Below, one piece after another: positions 37,791 through 50,379 of a stretch of DNA of 64,000 bases. This stretch comes from Coriaria nepalensis. Its lineage: Eukaryota > Streptophyta > Magnoliopsida > Cucurbitales > Coriariaceae. The translations under genes and the position numbers were made by a program. Each line of letters opens with the position of its first letter. Within the stretch, counting starts at the first letter, position 1. The stretch lies in NCBI GenBank assembly GCA_027186245.1, contig CP114493.1, positions 3,603,501-3,667,500 of the forward strand, read 5' to 3'. Under the pieces are notes generated by a model. The model saw nothing but the letters and a program-made list of their open reading frames with translations, searched no databases and was not told the origin of the DNA.

Positions 37791-38294
37791 CTCTTATTTT
37801 CTCAGAATAAGTTTTCCCTACTAAATAATGGACTTAAAAAAAAAAGAATCAAACTTTTCATTTTTAAATATAATGGATTGATGAAATATAAATATAAACA
37901 CTTTAATTAATTACTTAATATTCTTATTCATATATTTATCCATATTAATCCAATCCATTTTGAAGAAACTAAACGACTGGTAATGAAATCATGCATAAAT
38001 TTAGAGATTTCATATTAGCTCTAGCTCGAGTGACCTGAAGTGCTTTAAACACAAGGTAATACCTAAAACTTTTGCATGAACCAAAGCATATCATGAGCCT
38101 AACATGTATGTATATGATTATATATATTTATAGAATATAATACAAAGGATTTTTTGTTTCTCACATGACAAATTCTCCATCCTAGACAGAATACCACTCT
38201 TTAATTATTGTCACCCATATTTGCCACCACTACTCTATCAAAAATAAATAAATCAACCAAAATAAATAATAATTAACTTTTAAACCAAAAAGTC
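37791..38294. other. 3' flank of the BAM3-like gene
   Basis: AT-rich sequence that should hold the receptor 3' UTR. No other gene is seen. Confidence 0.5.
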
Positions 38295-41200
38295 TTATGT
38301 AGACTTCTGGTAGTCATTGTCTTTGTCTTTGTTGTTTGATTCCCGATCACAAGTAGAAGAAGATAGTGATTGTTGGAAATGAGGCGAATGGTGTGGAAAT
38401 TCAGACAATATCTGAACAACTTCTCTCATCGTCGGTCTCTCCATACTATTTTCATGCACACACAACATAGCGACGAGAAACAAGTGCATTGCTTCATTTT
38501 TAGGCACGCTTTGAAGTCTATGATCCACAATGTAACTCACGTCTTCTTTCCGAATGTTTGTTGTTTGTTTTGACCATTGAACAATGTCTATACCCTCACC
38601 GAAACTACCCACCGGCCGGCGCCCTGTTAAAAGCTCTAGCAACACTACTCCGAAGCTGTATACATCGCTTTTTTCATCCACTCGTAATGTATATGCATAC
38701 TCTGCCATATCAAAGTATTACAATTTGTCATGAAAAGATTTAAGTATTCAAATTCGTCTAGTAATTGTCATTACAACCAATAAAAATAATACCAGTACAG
38801 ACACTTAAAATAGAAGCAATACTTACATGCACGTGTATTTTACCCTAACTTAACCGTTATGATCCTAACCCATGCTATTTGTGTAAAAGTCTTCAAATAA
38901 AATTATAAAAAAAAAAAAGAAAAAAGAAAAAAAGTATATTAGAATTTTAAAATGCTATGGAAGTAGATATACTCCTAATTATGGTGATATGAGCAACGTT
39001 ATTATAAATAATGACGTGGTCAATCAGAGGAAATACTAACACGATACCCAAAAAGACCTTTTATATATATATATATATATAGAGTTAACTTTAAAAGGTT
39101 TTAAGGAGAAAAAGGCGCAAGCGAGAAACGACATGTCGACACTGAACAAACAGAGGAAGGTACATACCAGGAGCGATGTAGCCGTAAGAACCTGCAATCG
39201 CCGACATATACTCCGACGCTTCCCCGCCCGACAAGAATTTCGCGAGCCCGAAATCAGCAACGTGAGCTTCGAAGCTCGAATTCAACAAGATGTTGTTCGA
39301 CTTCACGTCTCGATGTACGATCAATGGCGAGCAATCATGGTGAAGGTAGCACAGTCCTTTCGCCGCTTCAATGGCGATCTTGCACCTCAAATTCCATCCC
39401 AACGATGCTCCCTTCTTCCCGTGCAATGCCTCCCCCAAGCTTCCGTTCCTCATATATTCGAAGACGAGGAGGTTGATCTCCTTGTTCGAGCAAAATGCTA
39501 GCAGCCGCACAATGTTGCGGTGGCGGATGTTGCCTAGGGTTTTGATTTCGGCCTTGAATCCACTGTCATAGGTATTTGATCCTGAAACTAGAAGCTTCTT
39601 TACTGCGATGTCGACTCCGTTGGGCATTTTTCCATGGTATACTATCCCCGCCCCTCCTCGTCCTATAACGTTGCCATCTTTCACGCATTCGAGAATATCA
39701 GGGATCGTGAATTCCAGATTTTGAAACGCGGTCATTTTCCATGTGTCTGAGCCTTTTCTTTTGAACTTTTTGGCCTTGATTATGGCTGCAGCGGCAAAGA
39801 CTAGAGAGCATATTAACAGGCCAAGCGCGAAGATTAGTTTCATATTTGCAGGGCTTTTTCCTGGTTTTCCATTTATTGCGGTGAAGTTGCAAGGAATTTT
39901 TAGGAGAGAACCACAAAGTTGAGGGTTGCCCGCAAAGGATGAAGCGTTAAAGAAGGAGAACTGCCCTGTTTCTGGTAGCTTTCCGGAAAAATCATTGAAT
40001 GAGAAATCGGCAATTGTGAGGCTTTTCATGGTTCCGATTGATCTCGGTATAGTTTGGTTCAGGTGGTTTCTTGACAAGTTTAGGTAATTGAGGATGTGGG
40101 CATTGGAAATCTCGGATGGGATTTGGCCAGAGAAGTTGTTTTGGCTCATGTCAAGGTATGTTAGATGGTAACAGTTACCAGTTTCAGGTGGGATTTCTCC
40201 ATAGAAGGAGTTCCTGCTAAGATCAAGTTTCAGTAATTGATTAAGTTGTCCAATGGAAGGGGGGATTAGACCTGAGAACTGGTTTTCACTGATGTCAAGG
40301 ATTTGAAGGGAAGAGAAATCCGAAAGTGAAAGTGGTAAAAATCCGGATAAGAGATTGTTGGATAGATTAATCTGGCCTAATTTGACAGGTTTAGGTGAGC
40401 TATTGCCGTTCTCTAACAATTTTCCAGAGAGGTAATTGTTTTGCAGCTCTATTAAGCCTAGCTCAGGCAAGTAAATGAAGCCATTTGGAATGCTACCATT
40501 CAAGTAGTTCTGTCCTAGCCTCACTTTTGTGAGGCTCAAACAAGTACCCAACCCATGGGGAATAGACCCAAAGAGGAAGTTGTTCATGAGTATCAATGTG
40601 AGGAGCTGATTTGATGAACATATGTCTCTAGGGATGGTACCGGTTAGCTTATTTGTGGACAAATCAAGCAGTTTTAGCTTCCCATTTTGGCCGAGATTCT
40701 CAGGTATCTTGCCGGTTAAGTTGTTTGACCATAGCGCCAGAGCTTCTAAATTCGGAAAGTCTGCAACATAGTCCGGAATAGAACCATGCAATTTGTTCAT
40801 GAAGAGATTGAAAAGCTTGAGCTGTTTGAGACTGACAAACTCAGATGGGATTTCTCCAGTAAGCACATTGTTGGAGAGATCAAGGTTAACCAAGCTTGTT
40901 ATGTTGCTTAACTGCTTGGGAATTGTTCCGGAAAGTAGATTTGTGTGCAAATAGAGAGTGTCAAGCGATTTCAAGTTCCCTAGTTCATGTGGAATCAGCC
41001 CATCCAATTCACACATTGAAATATCCATGTGAACCAAATTGACCAACTTTCCCAACTCTTTTGGAATGCCACCTTCAAAAGCATTGAGATAGCCCAAGTA
41101 AATCTCTCTCAATATTGTAAGGTTTCCTAACTCACTCGGGATTTTTCCTTGTAAATTGTTTCCCAAAAGTGAAAGATATTCCAGCTTTTCAAAACTCCCG

Positions 41201-41736
41201 TAGCTCTTAGGGATTCTGCCTTGGAAATAATTTCCTCCAAGATCCAAGTACTTGAGCTTCCTCAAGCTTGAAATCTCATTAGGAAGCGATGAAGTGAAGT
41301 TGTTGTCATAGGCATCAAAAACTTCTAAGTTTGTCATGCTCGAGTAGTTCCAGTCCAATCCCCCATTGAACTGATTGTGGGAGATGTTAAGGAATTGGAG
41401 GTTGCTCAGATTTACAACCTGATCAATGCTGCCCGTAAAATTATTTCCTGAAAGAGAGAGGCTGGTAAGGCGGTCCAGTCTTGAAATTTGAGGTGAAACA
41501 CTTCCATATAGACTCAAATCTGTTAAGTCGACTGAAATGACTCGTCCCCTATAGCATTGAATCCCAGTCCATGAACAAACTGAATTCAGACTCGAAACAT
41601 TCCAAGTGCTTAAAACGGGGTTAGGGGATTGAAATCCGTTTCTTAGTCCAAGTAATGCATGAAAATCACTGACCAAAGTGAAAGAGCAAGTGGTGCCCAG
41701 AAGAGAAAGCAGTGTCAAGACAATGAAAAGCACCAT
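38295..41736 (-). CDS. BAM3: BAM3-like LRR receptor kinase (CLV1/BAM clade), 2 exons
   Basis: Exons are 41736-39168 and 38701-38295 on minus, joined in phase 1 at a GTATGT donor and a GGCAG acceptor, giving 991 residues (Arabidopsis BAM3 is 992). The chosen start is the ATG giving MVLFIVLTLLSLLG, a signal peptide. An earlier GTG in frame is not used. The ectodomain has a CSWTGIQC-type N-cap and about 20 leucine-rich repeats. A membrane helix lies at 632-655 (LIFALGLLICSLVFAAAA). The kinase has the glycine loop GRGGAG, AVKK lysine, HRD in [10 protein letters not shown] near 809, DFG at 828-830 and [20 protein letters not shown] across the splice site. It is an RD-type kinase with all key residues. 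BAM receptors bind CLE peptides at the plasma membrane, and BAM3 acts in phloem with CLE45. Orthology to BAM3 rather than another clade member is inferred from GNCYHLTYLDMSQNNFSGQI-like repeats and HILNYLNLS near the ectodomain end. Confidence 0.9.
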
Positions 41737-44700
41737 GTCTAATTGCTCAAGGTTGTGTTGGCAAGGAAATGGAGTTTGGAACACAGTGGAAGCAAAGACA
41801 AAGGAACTTGATTAATACTTTGGAAATGAGGGATTTTGCTGGGAAGGGATGATGGAAAAGTGAGTGGAATATGACAAAGTTCAAGAGTGTATGGGCTCAA
41901 GGAATCAAACATCTTCACAGAAAGAGTCTTCAAAGACAAGGAAGAAGGTTAGCCCCCCCTCCTTTTCTTTTTTCTTCCCTCTCTTTTCTTTTCCTCTCTG
42001 CTAAAAATGGTTTGACTGTCATCTCTACAGTGCTATGTTAGCCTCTTTTAACAAAGGTAAGGGGAGGGAAAAAGACGCAGAGAGAAAAAAAGAGAGATGA
42101 ATGAAGAACATTTGTTGGGGAGGGGGCAAAATAAATCAGTAAATAACTAAAAATCTCAAATGGAAATTAAAGAACGGCCGTTGGAAAACAGGATCCTAAA
42201 GATGAAAGATTAGAGGGAGAGAGAGAAAAAGTAAAAGGAGAATGCTTTATTTCTTTCTTAAATGACGAAACTGATCTTTAGCTTTAATCAAAGGATGCTC
42301 CCCCTCTCTATATCCAAATATGAATGAGGGCTGTGATGGATTTGCACTTTCACTCACTTCGAAATGACTCAATTGTCCTCGAGTCTTTGGTAAAGGACCA
42401 CCATGTCCCAACCCTGTTTTCTTTTCTAATTCTTCATTTATTGGGGCATTTTTGCTATTATAGAAAAAGCTAGCTAAATGATAGTAGTATGTACTTCTTC
42501 GTTAGCTTTATTTAAAAAATACATGATTTAGGGAACATTTGAATCTGTAATCATGTAACATTTGAATCTCTTGAAATTCATTATTTATAATAATTACATC
42601 ATACCCCTGAGCTAGAATTTTACTTTTTATCCTTCTTTTTTCTTTGTTTTAAATTCCTAATGATATCCAAACAGCAAACATAATTATTTGAAGGAACATG
42701 TAAAGACAACATAACACCTTAACTTGTGCAGCGGGGAAGCTGGCTAGGGACCCATCGAATAAGCATTTGATCGAGCTTGTTCCTCTCTTTGGTTTCATGC
42801 CACTCTGTCAAGATCATCGCTCAAAGGTTTGCTTCATCACGACCCAAAAATGCATGCTCCTACTCAAGTATTTCCATATACGCTCGATATGGAGCATTGA
42901 TTGTGTAATTTGATGACATTTTATATTACTTTTTACTATAAAATATGAAAATAATGTTCTATCATTTTCATGAGTTTAGGGGAACAGAACATGTGACTAC
43001 AAAACCAGTAGTTGTAAGAACTGCAAAAGGGGATGATTATTAAGATATCATTACTATGTTCCTGATCAACTATTTCATAATGATGTTTTCCTAGATAACT
43101 AGGTAGGTAGGTTGCATGGAAGAATGAAACCAGTAGAAGCTTTTTAACATTAATTGTTAATTTACATTCATTGCTTTAACTTTATTCATTCTTCTTCCTT
43201 GGCCAACAGACAGGGCAGGGCAGCTGCATGGGACCAACTCTCTCTACTTAGTAATATGGACATATGGGGAATTCTGAAATAAAGCTTTATTAGAAGCTGA
43301 GATATCTTGTCTTTAAGAAAAGTATGATAAAGTAAAAGCAGATGATTATGCTATAGATCGTGATCTTCCACTTGAAAAGAAAAAGGAAAAGTAAAGAAAG
43401 AAAAAGAAAAGAAAAGAAGAAAAACTCTATGGAGCGAGGCAAGGGCCCATCTCCCGCCTCTCACATGGAAAAGAGTGCACTTGTATTAACTCGCTATCTC
43501 ATTCACAAAATCAATCTTTTAGCTCCCACTAGTGTTTGATACATATTATGATGACCAGGCAAACCAGGGCATGCAAGTCTGGATGTGCTCATCTGAGGTA
43601 TTCTATCCATCTATGAGTGTGTATGCATGCCTTTTCTTTTGAACAGTCATTGTCTTGTGTCGTGGCAATGAGGTGTCTAGAAACAATAAATGTATATGCA
43701 TTTTTATGGGTATGTACGTTTTTTAGCTTGGTGAGTAGCCCAAGTATGCTTTCATCAAGTACACTAGCAAGCAGGTAACTTTTTCTTAAGCATATCTTTC
43801 ATTTCATGCATACATTATATTGTGTTTTGGACAACTCATCCATTCTTCAATAAACAATTATTATATGGTTTTAGAATTGCATTTTTGAAGAAAATAGATT
43901 ATCAATATAAGATTATAGTTAAATTGATATAATAGATATTTATTTAAGAGTTTGGTAGTTTTTAAATTAAATTTAGATGAGACATTTTGAACGATAATGC
44001 AAACTGACCCTTCAAATCAATAGAAAGAAATTCAAAATTCTATGTTGTATATAAAGTATATAATACCTTAGGATAAAACATCTATAAGTCTATGTTGCCA
44101 AAAAATATTGACCTGACATAATTTCAACGGTTGATTATATATTTCTTATGTAGTTTAAATGACTTTGGATAATAAGCTTAGATTTTAGAATATTTAGGAA
44201 GATCTGGTGGGCTTGAGGTGAGTAGTGAAGCACCAATATTCATATGAAATCGGGCGTGGAAGAACTAAACGATATATATATATATACATGTTTGAAGAAA
44301 TATTTTGTATGGATATAATGTATATAGCTCAAGGGTCGGATTAAATTATATCATAAATATTATTTTTATATTATTTATATTATTATATAGTATAATAAAT
44401 AAAAATAATATTTATAATTATAATAAAATTTGATATGGGAGGTAATTATATAATCATATATCTGATAAAAGAATATGTTACTTTTATATATGTAGCTAGG
44501 TTATGGGACAAGGGTGACTGTTGGGATGTGCTGGACTGTTTATGAATAGTAGTAGTTATCTATCCTAAACAAAGCATCAGGTTCGATTACCTTTTATAAT
44601 GTCAAAGGCTGTGTTCTTCCCGGAATTCATTGATGCTGAGTTGTTAGCCACTTGGTAAGTCTGAGCTGTATTCCTGTGTATGCATGTTTATATGTGTATA

Positions 44701-44935
44701 TATATATATATAGCATTATAGATATGCAGTGGTTAATTGATATACTTATTCCCTTTATTTTTCCTTAGGGCTCGTAAAATGTTATGATAAAAGTATAATA
44801 ATATATAGTTTAGGAATGCGTATTAAGGTATCATATAAGTTGACAATATATTACATAAAACCCCTGCAGGGGTTGAAATGAGAATGTATTTAACACTTCT
44901 TTGGAAAATGTAGAGCTTTCCCTTTCCTTAAAGGA
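41737..44935. other. BAM3-like promoter and AT-rich intergenic sequence
   Basis: The first few hundred bases should hold the 5' leader and promoter of the receptor gene. CT-rich stretches occur at 41950-42000. The rest shows short TA microsatellites near 44273-44286 and 44697-44712. Short islands near 42740-42890 and 43545-43600 look less AT-rich but encode nothing I recognise. Confidence 0.5.
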
Positions 44936-45075
44936 TGCTTGAGCTTTATACTAAAGACAAACCAAGCAGCTTTCTTGTTTCTCCCAAGATTAAGCATTTC
45001 TTCTGGCGGGCTTTCTCGGGTGCTCTTGCTACGAAACTTTCTCTGTGGAAGAGGTTTGGATCGAAGGTTTGGAAA
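44936..45075 (+). mobile_element. LINE zf-RVT segment in inverted orientation
   Basis: On plus, 44983-45060 encodes PKIKHFFWRAFSGALATKLS followed by LWKRFG. This matches the start of the zf-RVT domain found at the C-terminus of plant L1-type LINE ORF2, usually PPKIKHFLWRA-like. The adjoining LINE body (45080-47150) runs on minus, so this piece is inverted relative to it. Confidence 0.7.
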
Positions 45076-45079
45076 GAAT

Positions 45080-47150
45080 GCTACGAAGGCTTATAGGCCA
45101 ACAAAGAATCCATTGTTCCGATCAAATATTGAAGTTTCTACCATCCCCAATAGACCAAACAACATCACTCCTAACAGAATCTCTTCCCTCCAAAATACTC
45201 AATCAGGCCCAAGACGGTCTCGCGCCTCTTTTCGCTTCCTAAATATTAGAATTAGGGAAATAAATCCCCGTAAGAATCAAAGCCCATAACGAATTAGGAT
45301 GAAAAGCCAAATGAAAAAATTGTTTAGCCAAAAGGACTTTGTTAAAACACTCCAGGTCTTTGAACCCCAAACCCGCCACTCAAATTAGAATCAGACAACC
45401 TATATCCCAATTCACCCAATGACCTTTTTTTCTCATTCCCTTGCAGCCCCCGCCAAAAGTTAGCCGCAACAGAATTTATCTCCCCACAAAGCTTTTTAGG
45501 AAGTTTTAAAATAGTCATCACATAGGTTGGGATGGTCATGGCAACCGCTTTGATAAGAACCTCTTTACCACCATGAGAAAGTAGTTTCTGCTTCCAAACT
45601 CTAAGCCGAGCAATCACCTTTTCTTTGACATAATAAGTGGTTTCATACCTAGTCTTACCCCCATAAGGCCGGAAAACCAAGATAGGTACCAAAGGTACGC
45701 ACCCCGTTTTAAGACTCATAATTCCTTCTATAGAAGATCTAACACACAGAGAAACATTATTAGCACTAAAGATTAAGCTTGACTTATCCAAATTCATACT
45801 TTGATCCGAAGCCTCACTGTAGGTTTGAATGATTTCCGTTAGTCTTTTACAATTGATGCTTTAACTTCCACAAAGAACAAAGAATCGTTGGCCAAAAAAA
45901 GATGGGAAATAATAGGACAGGCCCTCGAAAGTCCCAACCCCTTACGCTTATTATCCTCCACCTCCTTACTAATCATACAAGAAAGGACATCTGCAACAAG
46001 TAAGAAAAGATGAGGGGAAATAGGGTCCCCTTGCCTTAATCCCTAGAAGGCACAAAACTGCTCGATCTTCTCCCATTAATCACCAAATAACGAAACAGTA
46101 GTAATACACTCCATCACCCAATTAACCCGAGTAGAAGCAAACCCTATTTTCACAAGAACAGTCCAAAGGAAATCTCATTCCACTCTATCGTAGACCTTAT
46201 TCATATCATCTTTAACTGCAATCCCAAATTTCTTTTCTTATATCTGCCGGATATTGTCTCATATCTGCCTCTTTGGAACAAAGGTTCCTTGATTTATCCG
46301 AGATGAGAGAATCCAAAAACGGCTTAAGCTGATTAGCACCTTCGAACAAATTTTATAACCAAACTACAGAAACTAATAGGCCAAACTTGTTTAACATTCT
46401 CCGGACCTTAACCTTAGGGATAAGAACAATATCTGGTTGAATTCTCTAAGCAATTTCCCAGTCCTGAAAAAACTTTGAACTTTTATAATCACCTCTTTAG
46501 TAAGCTCCCAGTAAGAATGGTAAAAGAAACCATTAAAACCATCCAGGCCCAGGGCTTTTAAAGGACCAAGTTGGAACACATCCTTTTCTATCTTAGCTAA
46601 AGAAACTGGCCTAGTAAGGGACTCATTCATACAATCATCAACCAAAGTCGGAACACGATCCAAAGAGTTCCCCCAATGCCTAGGATCATCTGACAACTCA
46701 TAGAACACTTGGAATTCATTGACAATCAGATTGTTTGATCAAGCCAAACCCCATTCTCATCTTTAATCTTAATATTTTGTCTACGATTTCGGACCATTTG
46801 ATGAAAAAATTTAGTATTTCTATCCCCGTAGGATAACCAATTAATTCTGGACTTTTAAAACCAATATTTCTCTTCAAGAGCCCACCATCATTCAGTTTAG
46901 AAGAAATAACTTTGATGCACTCCCTATTCTCAACCGTAGGAGGACTATTTTGCAACACCGTCAACTCATGACTAATACTGTCAATAAGCTTCCTATTATT
47001 GGGGAAAGCCTCCTTGCTCCAATTAATGAGATTAATCCTACAACCCCTAAACTTCTGCAGCCACTGGAAAAAGAAAGACCCTCGGCATTCAACAATCCAA
47101 CTCAATTTAACCGCCTCATCACATTGCACATTGAAATGGCTCCTGCTCTT
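45080..47150 (-). mobile_element. L1-type LINE ORF2 fragment (broken)
   Basis: Reading minus from 47129: segments with WLQKFRGCRINLINWSKEAF (spacer), then the reverse-transcriptase start LGPLKALGLDGFNGFFYHSY near 46500-46570, a heavily decayed middle (45800-46380), then VIARLRVWKQKLLSHGGKEV and LIKAVAMTIPTYVMTILKLP (45490-45630), and GIYFPNSNI and SILEGRDSVRSDVVWSIGDG (45120-45280). This is the plant L1 ORF2 order. Stops and frameshifts are frequent, and the endonuclease is missing at the 5' end. Confidence 0.85.
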
Positions 47151-49435
47151 TTTTTTTTTTTTTTTTTTTTTTGTTTCTTCTTTTTAAATTCAATTTTTTT
47201 TCTCTAATCATAACTCTATTATTTTTTTTATAAATACTTTCTCAAATTATCTTCATAAATCACAATTCATAACTCAAAAAATCATCTCTCAAGTCTCAAC
47301 TCTCAATTATTCTCTATTTATTTATTTTTTTACTAATTTAAAGTTTCAATTCTCAATTTTACAATTCATGATTCTAATCTTGACTCTCAACTCTCAAGTT
47401 TCAAAATCTAATTTTAAGTTGATTCAATTTTTCTATTTTATTATAATGTGTTTTAATCTTTATTATTATTATTATTATTATTTTGTTAATTTTATCTTCC
47501 AGGTTCTAACTAATTCCAATATATATATATATATATATTTTTTTTAATAACATATAAAATAGATAAATTGAATAACACGCATAATTTTGAAAGCTAACAA
47601 AAATTGTCATTTTATAGTCCAGGTTCTAACTCAATTAAATTATGATAAATGTACGTCTCAAACTCAATTAAATTTTTAACCTGATGGTTCAGTTTCTATG
47701 TGGTCATATAATGACATGAGAGCTAAAGATAATTTTGCTAAGTTGATTGCTTATTTTGATTTGTCTATTGGTTTTGCTGATTCTGAATATTATAAAAACT
47801 TTGCTTGAGACTCATATGGTCTTTCCTATAGAAGAGTCAGTAAAAATACAACTAAAAGTGATATAAAAGCATGTTTAAAAAAATAACATGATGTTTAAAA
47901 AAAAAGAATTAAGTTCACCTCATATTAGTATTGCATTAACATCTGATATTTGGAGTCAAAGTCCAAGCAAGATTATTTATTTGTGTGAAAACGATAAGAA
48001 TACTGCTGAAAAATTTAACAAATTTTATAAAAAAAATTTACAAGTCTACTATGATTTTATATGGTATTTATTATGTTATTTCACCGTTAATTATTACACA
48101 ATTTGTTGATATTGTTCAGATGTTTACCGCTTATGATGATGATGTTGTTTTTAAACCGATTATAGAAAAAAATAAAGATAAAATACTTAAAATATTAAAA
48201 AGAAGTTTCACTTTTGTATTGCTTTGGATTTCTATTGAATCATAGACTTAAATATGAAAGTTTTAGTTAGGTTATTTCTTTTATATGAAGAAAATTAGAT
48301 ATTTCTTATGATAGACTAATCGCTAATACAAATATAAAATTTCATGAAATTTATGTTATTTATGAAAATAAGTATATCAACTTGTGATCTCGATAATCCG
48401 ATCAACAAAATAAACAACCAAAGAAGTCGATATGGAATATTTACAACAAGAAGAAAAGTTTTTCAAGTAGTGGTACGTCAGAATATGGGGAGTTTCGGAA
48501 GTAACTTAAATCCTCAGATGATGAGGATGAAAATGACTTTAATATCTTGCAATGGTGTAAGTATAATTCAAAAAAATTTCCTATATTAGCTCAACTCGCA
48601 AATGACATCTTGACCGTCCCCGTCTCAACAGTATCTTCAAAATAAGCCTTTAGCATAGGTGGGAGAATCATTTCTAATAGAAGAACTAAATTAACGCCTG
48701 ACATAATTGAGATAATATCGTGCATCAGATATTGGGAATGTGCAAATCAGCAAAACCAATATCAAATGATGGATCAAGAAGACATATACAGAGCATTTGA
48801 TAATTTATATCTCGAATCTGAATACGAAACTTCTAATTATGTGGTAAGAAATAATTCAACCCCTATTAAAAATTATAGATTATAATGTAATTTTAATAAT
48901 GTATTTTTTTCATCATTTTTAAAACTTTATTATAAGTTCCATTTTTTCCTCCTTTAGGCCGGAATATTTTTTTGACGAAACTATCTATCATTACAAATCA
49001 TAATCAAGTTATTTCTTTGACTAACTCTTTATTATTTGTTAATAATATATTAAATTATAAGTCTTCAAAAATAACAAAATTGGAAAAAAAAATTACAAAG
49101 TTTTAGGATAATACTATTTTAGGTTCATCTACTTCACTAGAACGTAATTAAATATGAGTAATTAAACAGATAAATATACTACTTTCATATTATAAAACTT
49201 TTTTATTATGTTATAAAACTATTTTATTGAAATATAAAATTTATTTATTCTATTACGGGATAATTTTTTACTCAAAAAAAGAAAAGTTCATTTTTAGGCC
49301 AATTTTTTATCAAGCTCGGATTAGGCTGAGAGTTTTGAGGCCCAGCCCGACCCAAAAGAACGGGGTGAGCCCGACCTGACCTAAATAATCTCGGGCCAGG
49401 TAGGGCCGGACCGACCCGAATTGCTACCACTAGAA
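47150..49435 (+). mobile_element. hAT-family DNA transposon, copy 2 (inactivated, internally shortened)
   Basis: Blocks matching copy 1 occur in order: AKLIAYFDLSIGFADSEYYK near 47735-47800, SPHISIALTSDIWSQSPSK near 47908-47970, a strongly shortened middle, then ANDILTVPVSTVS and the GGRIISNRRTK helix near 48600-48690. Both copies share the tail text ttttttcctcctt followed by aggccg (36432 and 48945). 49310-49435 is a GC-rich subterminal region with gcccgacc repeats, ending in gacccgaattgctaccacta, typical of plant hAT ends. Many stops show it is inactive. Confidence 0.75.
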
Positions 49436-50379
49436 ATAATTATACAACTTTGAAATTATTTTATTTCTAAGATTAATAATTCTATACCAAATATTTTTCA
49501 TGAACAAGCCAACAAAACAATTGAAACCCACAAAAAAATTTGCCATTTGAAGTATATAATATAATTAGAAATCAGAATGTTATTTTGCATTAGATTTTAA
49601 CTCGAGGAAAGGAATCCCCAACCCAGTTTCTGCACTATATCTTTTACTACTTCAGGAGTAGACTATTGACAGTGTGACTAGTTTGACTATCACTCTTACT
49701 GATTACTCTCTTTCATCTCTCTCTTTCTCATCTCTAAAACATAAGGAGCCCGCAAACTCTTTTGTTTCAAGTTTTAGAGAAAAATGTAAAAAGTCCTAAA
49801 ACTCAAATATGACAAATAGGCGGAGTTACAGAGCGGCAAAGGAAAAGGAAAATTTACCGGACTCCGGTGGGCGGTGGCTGACAGCTGTGGGCTGTGGCTT
49901 CTCTCTTTGATTTGAGGTGGCTGGTGGCGGTGGGTTCAGTGCTGCAACCTGCAGTGGACTCGCCGATGGGTGACTCGTGGCCTTCTCTCCTTAATTAGGA
50001 GTATTGGGCAGTAAAGATTGAAGAGTAAAGTCACCATTTCACTTCTTTTTGAACTGGATCGGGATAAGTTTCCGTTTTTTTCTTTTTTTTTTTTTTTTCC
50101 TATTTTATGATTTATAATTTTTGGATGGCCAAAATTTAAATTTTAAAAGTTTATATACCCAAATTGAATCTTTAAAAATTGAGGGCGGGACTCGTCAGTC
50201 CTGGCTCCACCTTACCCTCCACCGCTAGCAATAATATAATAATAACAGGAGACAATGGATAACTCGATTGGGCCTTAAACTTTGATGTTGGGCCAAAATG
50301 TACGACAAATAATAGGATGGATCTCTTGGGCCGTAGCTTGACTGAAAGGTCCATCCAAGTTTGAAGTTGTTGGGAGGAG
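49436..50379. other. Spacer with GC-rich island, upstream of the LYR gene
   Basis: No gene is visible. 49860-49985 is a GC-rich island (ggtgggcggtggctgac-like). The stretch near 50300-50380 is the likely promoter of the LYR gene. Confidence 0.45.

Noticed and set aside
41739..41939. Upstream N-terminal extension of the BAM3-like protein from a GTG at 41784
   Set aside because: The first in-frame ATG gives a typical signal peptide and a family-typical length. GTG is not a plausible plant start.
42740..42890. Possible exon island upstream of the BAM3-like gene
   Set aside because: Slightly higher GC but no frame of more than a few dozen codons and no recognisable motif or splice pair.
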